DNA of 64,000 bases from Pseudomonas costantinii (GTDB lineage Bacteria; Pseudomonadota; Gammaproteobacteria; Pseudomonadales; Pseudomonadaceae). Made by a program: the position numbers and the translations under genes. Numbering within the stretch: position 1 is the first letter of the stretch; each line of letters opens with the position of its first letter. This document shows, one piece after another, positions 61,498 through 64,000 of the stretch. Location: the NCBI RefSeq assembly GCF_001870435.1, contig NZ_MDDR01000037.1:62001-126000 (forward strand). The letters are read 5' to 3'. Under the pieces are notes generated by a model that saw nothing but the letters and a program-made list of their open reading frames with translations, was not told where the DNA came from and searched no databases.

Positions 61498-62187
61498 GTG
61501 ATCAGCGCTGCCGTGCTGGCGCCGGAGACGCTCAGTATCGGCTGGCTGCTATATGCGCCGGTGGTGATGTGGGCGATCCTGCGTTCGCCATGGGTTGAGT
61601 TGTTTGCCGATCGACGGCGCCAGCATTTGCTGTTCGGTACGGTGTTCGCGTTGTTCATGTTGTGGCTGGTACGGCGGGATTTCGATACAGGCGTTTCCTA
61701 CCACTTTATCGGCATGACCGCCGTCACCCTGTTGCTCGACTGGCCCTTGGCAATTGTCGGAGGGCTAGCCGCACAGTTGGGGCTGGTATTGCTGGGGCGC
61801 CAGGATCTAGCCGCCGTTGGCGTCAATGGTTTGCTACTGATCGTACTGCCGGTGCTGGTCACCGAGGCCTGTGCGTCGCTGGTCGAGCGGGCGCAGCCGC
61901 GAAACCCGTTTGTGTATATCTTCTGTTCCGGTTTTTTTGCCGCCGCGCTGTCGGCGCTGCTCTGCCTGCTGGTGGGGTTGGGGCTGTTGTGGTTCGACGG
62001 CCGTTTCGCAATGCCCGAATGGTTGGAGGATTTCGTCGGTTACCTGTGGCTGATCATCTTCCCTGAGGCTTTTATCAACGGCATGGTCATTAGTGCCCTG
62101 GTGGTGTTTTGCCCTGAATGGCTGGAGACCTTCAACCGCACCCGTTACCTATCAGCGCCATGGAAGGATGACGATTCGCGGCGTTGA
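61498..62187 (+). CDS. Energy-coupling-factor ABC transporter permease-like membrane protein
   Basis: A membrane protein of about 229 residues (GTG 61498) with six or seven helices, for example IGWLLYAPVVMWAIL, LFGTVFALFMLWLV and LIIFPEAFINGMVISALVVF. The pattern and size resemble CbiM-type ECF permease subunits. No ATPase or transmembrane partner gene lies beside it. The start is uncertain; GTG codons at 61462 and 61474 and an ATG at 61408 are also in frame. Confidence 0.72.
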   Translation: MISAAVLAPETLSIGWLLYAPVVMWAILRSPWVELFADRRRQHLLFGTVFALFMLWLVRRDFDTGVSYHFIGMTAVTLLLDWPLAIVGGLAAQLGLVLLGRQDLAAVGVNGLLLIVLPVLVTEACASLVERAQPRNPFVYIFCSGFFAAALSALLCLLVGLGLLWFDGRFAMPEWLEDFVGYLWLIIFPEAFINGMVISALVVFCPEWLETFNRTRYLSAPWKDDDSRR

Positions 62188-62253
62188 CCCAGATCAAATA
62201 CTGGGCAGCCGCGCAGGCCCATGCTCTGCGAAATTCTTCCAGGAGCTTGGATC

Positions 62254-62469
62254 ATGAGTGTGTATGAGTGGGCACGGCAGGAGTTGCGCAGAAGCCAGGA
62301 CGCAGCACAGGAAATCGGTTTTGACCCCGGCTTGACCCTGCGTGCCATGCTCAGTGCGGTGGTGCAGCAGAGCAAGGGCGTGCGCAGTTTTGAAGACTTG
62401 GCCGACGAACTGCAATACCTTGCAGAGAACCTCGACGACCAGCAGGAATACGCTTTTATGCGCCCTTAG
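62254..62469 (+). CDS. Small conserved Pseudomonas protein
   Basis: A 71-residue acidic soluble protein (MSVYEWARQELRRSQDAAQE...) with a good AGGAGC ribosome site 6 bases before the ATG. I do not recognise a characterised domain. It sits between the permease-like gene and convergent yacG, overlapping the latter by 4 bases. Confidence 0.75.
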   Translation: MSVYEWARQELRRSQDAAQEIGFDPGLTLRAMLSAVVQQSKGVRSFEDLADELQYLAENLDDQQEYAFMRP

Positions 62470-62666
62470 TGGCGCGGCGGCAGGTCTTCGGAAAACAGCT
62501 CGTCTTCGGCATCCGGGGCCACCGGGATCTTGTGTTCTTCAGCGGCCCAGGCGCCCAGGTCGATGAGTTTGCAACGGTCCGAGCAGAACGGTCGGTTGAG
62601 GTTGGTCGCTTTCCATTCCACGGGTGCGCCGCAGGTTGGGCAGTCGACGGTCAAGGGTTGGCTCAT
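62466..62666 (-). CDS. yacG: DNA gyrase inhibitor YacG
   Basis: A 66-residue zinc-finger protein with CPTCGAPV and RPFCSDRCKLIDLGAWAAEE, the four Cys that bind zinc in YacG, which binds GyrB and blocks DNA binding. Its start overlaps the coaE stop (ATGA), the usual coaE-yacG coupling. Confidence 0.95.
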   Translation of the reverse strand: MSQPLTVDCPTCGAPVEWKATNLNRPFCSDRCKLIDLGAWAAEEHKIPVAPDAEDELFSEDLPPRH

Positions 62667-63286
62667 GATCGGCCTCCACGCAAAGTAAGGTAAAAGTGGT
62701 GCAGTCGCTCGACCTCGCTGTGCAGCCAGGCGAGGTCCTTGTCATTGACCAGCACGTCATCGGCATGGTTCAGGCGGTCTTCGCGGCTGGACTGGGCCTT
62801 CAGAATCGCCTGCACCTGTTGTTCGCTGATGCCATCGCGCTGCAGGGTACGCTGAATCTGTAGCGATTGCGGCACGTCGATCACCAGGACGCGCTGGGTC
62901 ATGCTGTGTTGGCCGGATTCGATCAGCAGCGGCGACACAAGGATCGCGTAAGGCGACCGGGCGCGGGCCAGGTGGCTGCGAATCTCATCGCCAATCAATG
63001 GGTGCAGCAAGGCTTCCAGCCAACGGCGCTCTTCAGGTACTTCAAAGATCAGCTTGCGCAGCGCGGCGCGGTCCAGTTGGCCGTCGGGCTGCAGCACGCC
63101 GGCACCGAAATGTTCGGCGATGCGCGCCAGTGCCGGTCGGCCGGGCTCGACCACCCAGCGGGCGGCATGGTCGGCATCGACCAGGTCAATGCCCAAGTCA
63201 ATAAAGTGCTGGGCAGCAGCGCTTTTGCCGCTGCCGATGCCACCGGTGAGGCCAAGAATCCAGGGTGTTGCGACAGAGGTGGTCAT
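62663..63286 (-). CDS. coaE: Dephospho-CoA kinase
   Basis: CoaE phosphorylates dephospho-CoA in the last step of CoA synthesis. The 207-residue protein has the P-loop LGLTGGIGSGKS near 11-22, LVDADHAARWVVEPG and the CoA-site LLHPLI, then DRLNHADDVLVN. It overlaps pilD by 4 bases and yacG by 4 bases. Confidence 0.97.
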   Translation of the reverse strand: MTTSVATPWILGLTGGIGSGKSAAAQHFIDLGIDLVDADHAARWVVEPGRPALARIAEHFGAGVLQPDGQLDRAALRKLIFEVPEERRWLEALLHPLIGDEIRSHLARARSPYAILVSPLLIESGQHSMTQRVLVIDVPQSLQIQRTLQRDGISEQQVQAILKAQSSREDRLNHADDVLVNDKDLAWLHSEVERLHHFYLTLRGGRS

Positions 63287-64000
63287 CTGAAACCGACAGA
63301 CTGCAAATAGAAGTCGCTTATTTGACCACCCCAGAGCAATGCAATCCAGCCGGCAATCGCCAGACATGGACCAAATGGCATCGGTGTCGATGCCTGGGAC
63401 CCGCGCAAGCGCATCAGGATCAGGCCGGCCAGTACCCCGAGCAGCGACGACATCAGCAGCGTCATCGGCAGAATCTGCCAGCCTCCCCAAGCGCCGAGCA
63501 GTGCCAGAAGCTTGAAGTCGCCATGGCCCATGCCGTCCTTGCCGGTGACCAGTTTGAACAGCCAAAACACTGTCCACAGGCTCATATACCCAATCACCGC
63601 GCCCCACAGGCCGTCGTGCAGGGTCACCAGTAAATCAAAGCCGTTAACGATCAGCCCCAGCCACAACAGTGGCAGTACCAATACGTCCGGCAACAGTTGG
63701 TGATCCACATCGATCAGGCTCATCGCCAGCAAGCCCCAGCTCAATAGCATCACCGCACCTGCTTCCCAGCCAAAGCCGAAGCGCCAGGCAACCAGGGCTG
63801 AGGTCAGCGCGCATGCCAGTTCTGTGAGCGGGTAGCGGGTGCTGATACGCTCATGGCAGCGTGCGCAGCGCCCCCTGAGCATGACGTAGCTGAGCAGGGG
63901 GATATTTTCCCAGGGGCGAATCGGCTGGTTGCAATGCGGGCAGCAGGAGTTGGGGTGGGCAAGGTTGTAAGTGGGGCCTGCGGGATCTGCCGGTAGGCCG
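63283..64000 (-). CDS. pilD: Type IV prepilin peptidase/methyltransferase PilD (5-prime part beyond window)
   Basis: Partial: 239 codons are in the window and the frame runs off the right edge. PilD cleaves and N-methylates type IV prepilins and type II pseudopilins, including those at 46531-49444. The in-window part includes the zinc-ribbon Cys (CPHC and CARC), SLIDVDHQLLPD with a catalytic Asp, and GKDGMGHGDFKLLALLGAW with the second Asp (GxGDxK). It overlaps coaE by 4 bases. Confidence 0.95.
   Translation of the reverse strand, partial: GLPADPAGPTYNLAHPNSCCPHCNQPIRPWENIPLLSYVMLRGRCARCHERISTRYPLTELACALTSALVAWRFGFGWEAGAVMLLSWGLLAMSLIDVDHQLLPDVLVLPLLWLGLIVNGFDLLVTLHDGLWGAVIGYMSLWTVFWLFKLVTGKDGMGHGDFKLLALLGAWGGWQILPMTLLMSSLLGVLAGLILMRLRGSQASTPMPFGPCLAIAGWIALLWGGQISDFYLQSVGFR

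Overview
This is a chromosomal window from a Pseudomonas of the P. fluorescens group. Evidence: G+C-rich coding sequence, genus-typical blocks (TPR lipoprotein-lolB-ispE-tRNA-Gln-prs-rplY-pth-ychF; hemA-prfA-prmC-moeB-murI; rpsT/murJ-ribF-ileS-lspA-fkpB-ispH; bamD/rluD-pgeF-clpB; pilD-coaE-yacG), a plant-pathogen-like Hrp type III secretion locus at the left edge, and GTGGGAGC-type palindromic repeats. No CRISPR array, rRNA, insertion sequence or phage was seen.

Layout. 1-2564 (minus strand) is the end of a Hrp1-type type III secretion cluster: an HrpS-like sigma54 activator, a 51-residue HrpA-position pilin candidate behind a near-perfect Hrp box, an inner-rod (SctI/HrpB) gene and the SctJ/HrcJ ring lipoprotein. 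2803-9765 (minus) holds translation and precursor genes: ychF, pth, rplY, prs, tRNA-Gln, ispE, lolB and a TPR lipoprotein. 9949-15315 (plus) runs hemA-prfA-prmC-moeB-murI and then pagL. 15393-24982 (minus) is a long light-response region. A LitR-like MerR regulator and photolyase are followed by five overlapping genes (SDR, FAD oxidoreductase, DUF1365, Cfa-like methyltransferase, DUF2878). Upstream lie a DUF523/DUF1722 gene, a Trp-rich small protein and a second FAD oxidoreductase. Three matches to the TGTACA-N12-TGTAYA operator lie at its promoters. A TIGR01777 epimerase and hemH run divergently (25207-27143).

27138-34540 has a TonB-dependent siderophore receptor, algW, a Nif3-like gene and cysD-cysNC (sulfate activation). 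34539-38850 has an acyltransferase, pta, a DUF3565 protein, slyD and rpsT. 39104-46562 is murJ-ribF-ileS-lspA-fkpB-ispH. 46531-49444 is a minor-pilin cluster (fimT/pilV/pilW/pilX/pilE) without pilY1, then thiO. bamD, rluD, pgeF and clpB (with a sigma32-type promoter) follow. A four-tRNA cluster (Asn, Pro, Lys, Pro) sits at 56825-57238. The right end holds an exported isochorismatase-fold protein, a LysR regulator, ndh, small conserved genes, yacG, coaE and the C-terminal part of pilD.

The most interesting units are the light-response region, where regulator, operators, photolyase and lipid-modifying enzymes form one coupled array, and the compact type III pilin transcript with Hrp box, leader hairpin and a downstream attenuator-like hairpin. 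Gene-order comparisons with other species are from memory and were not computed.
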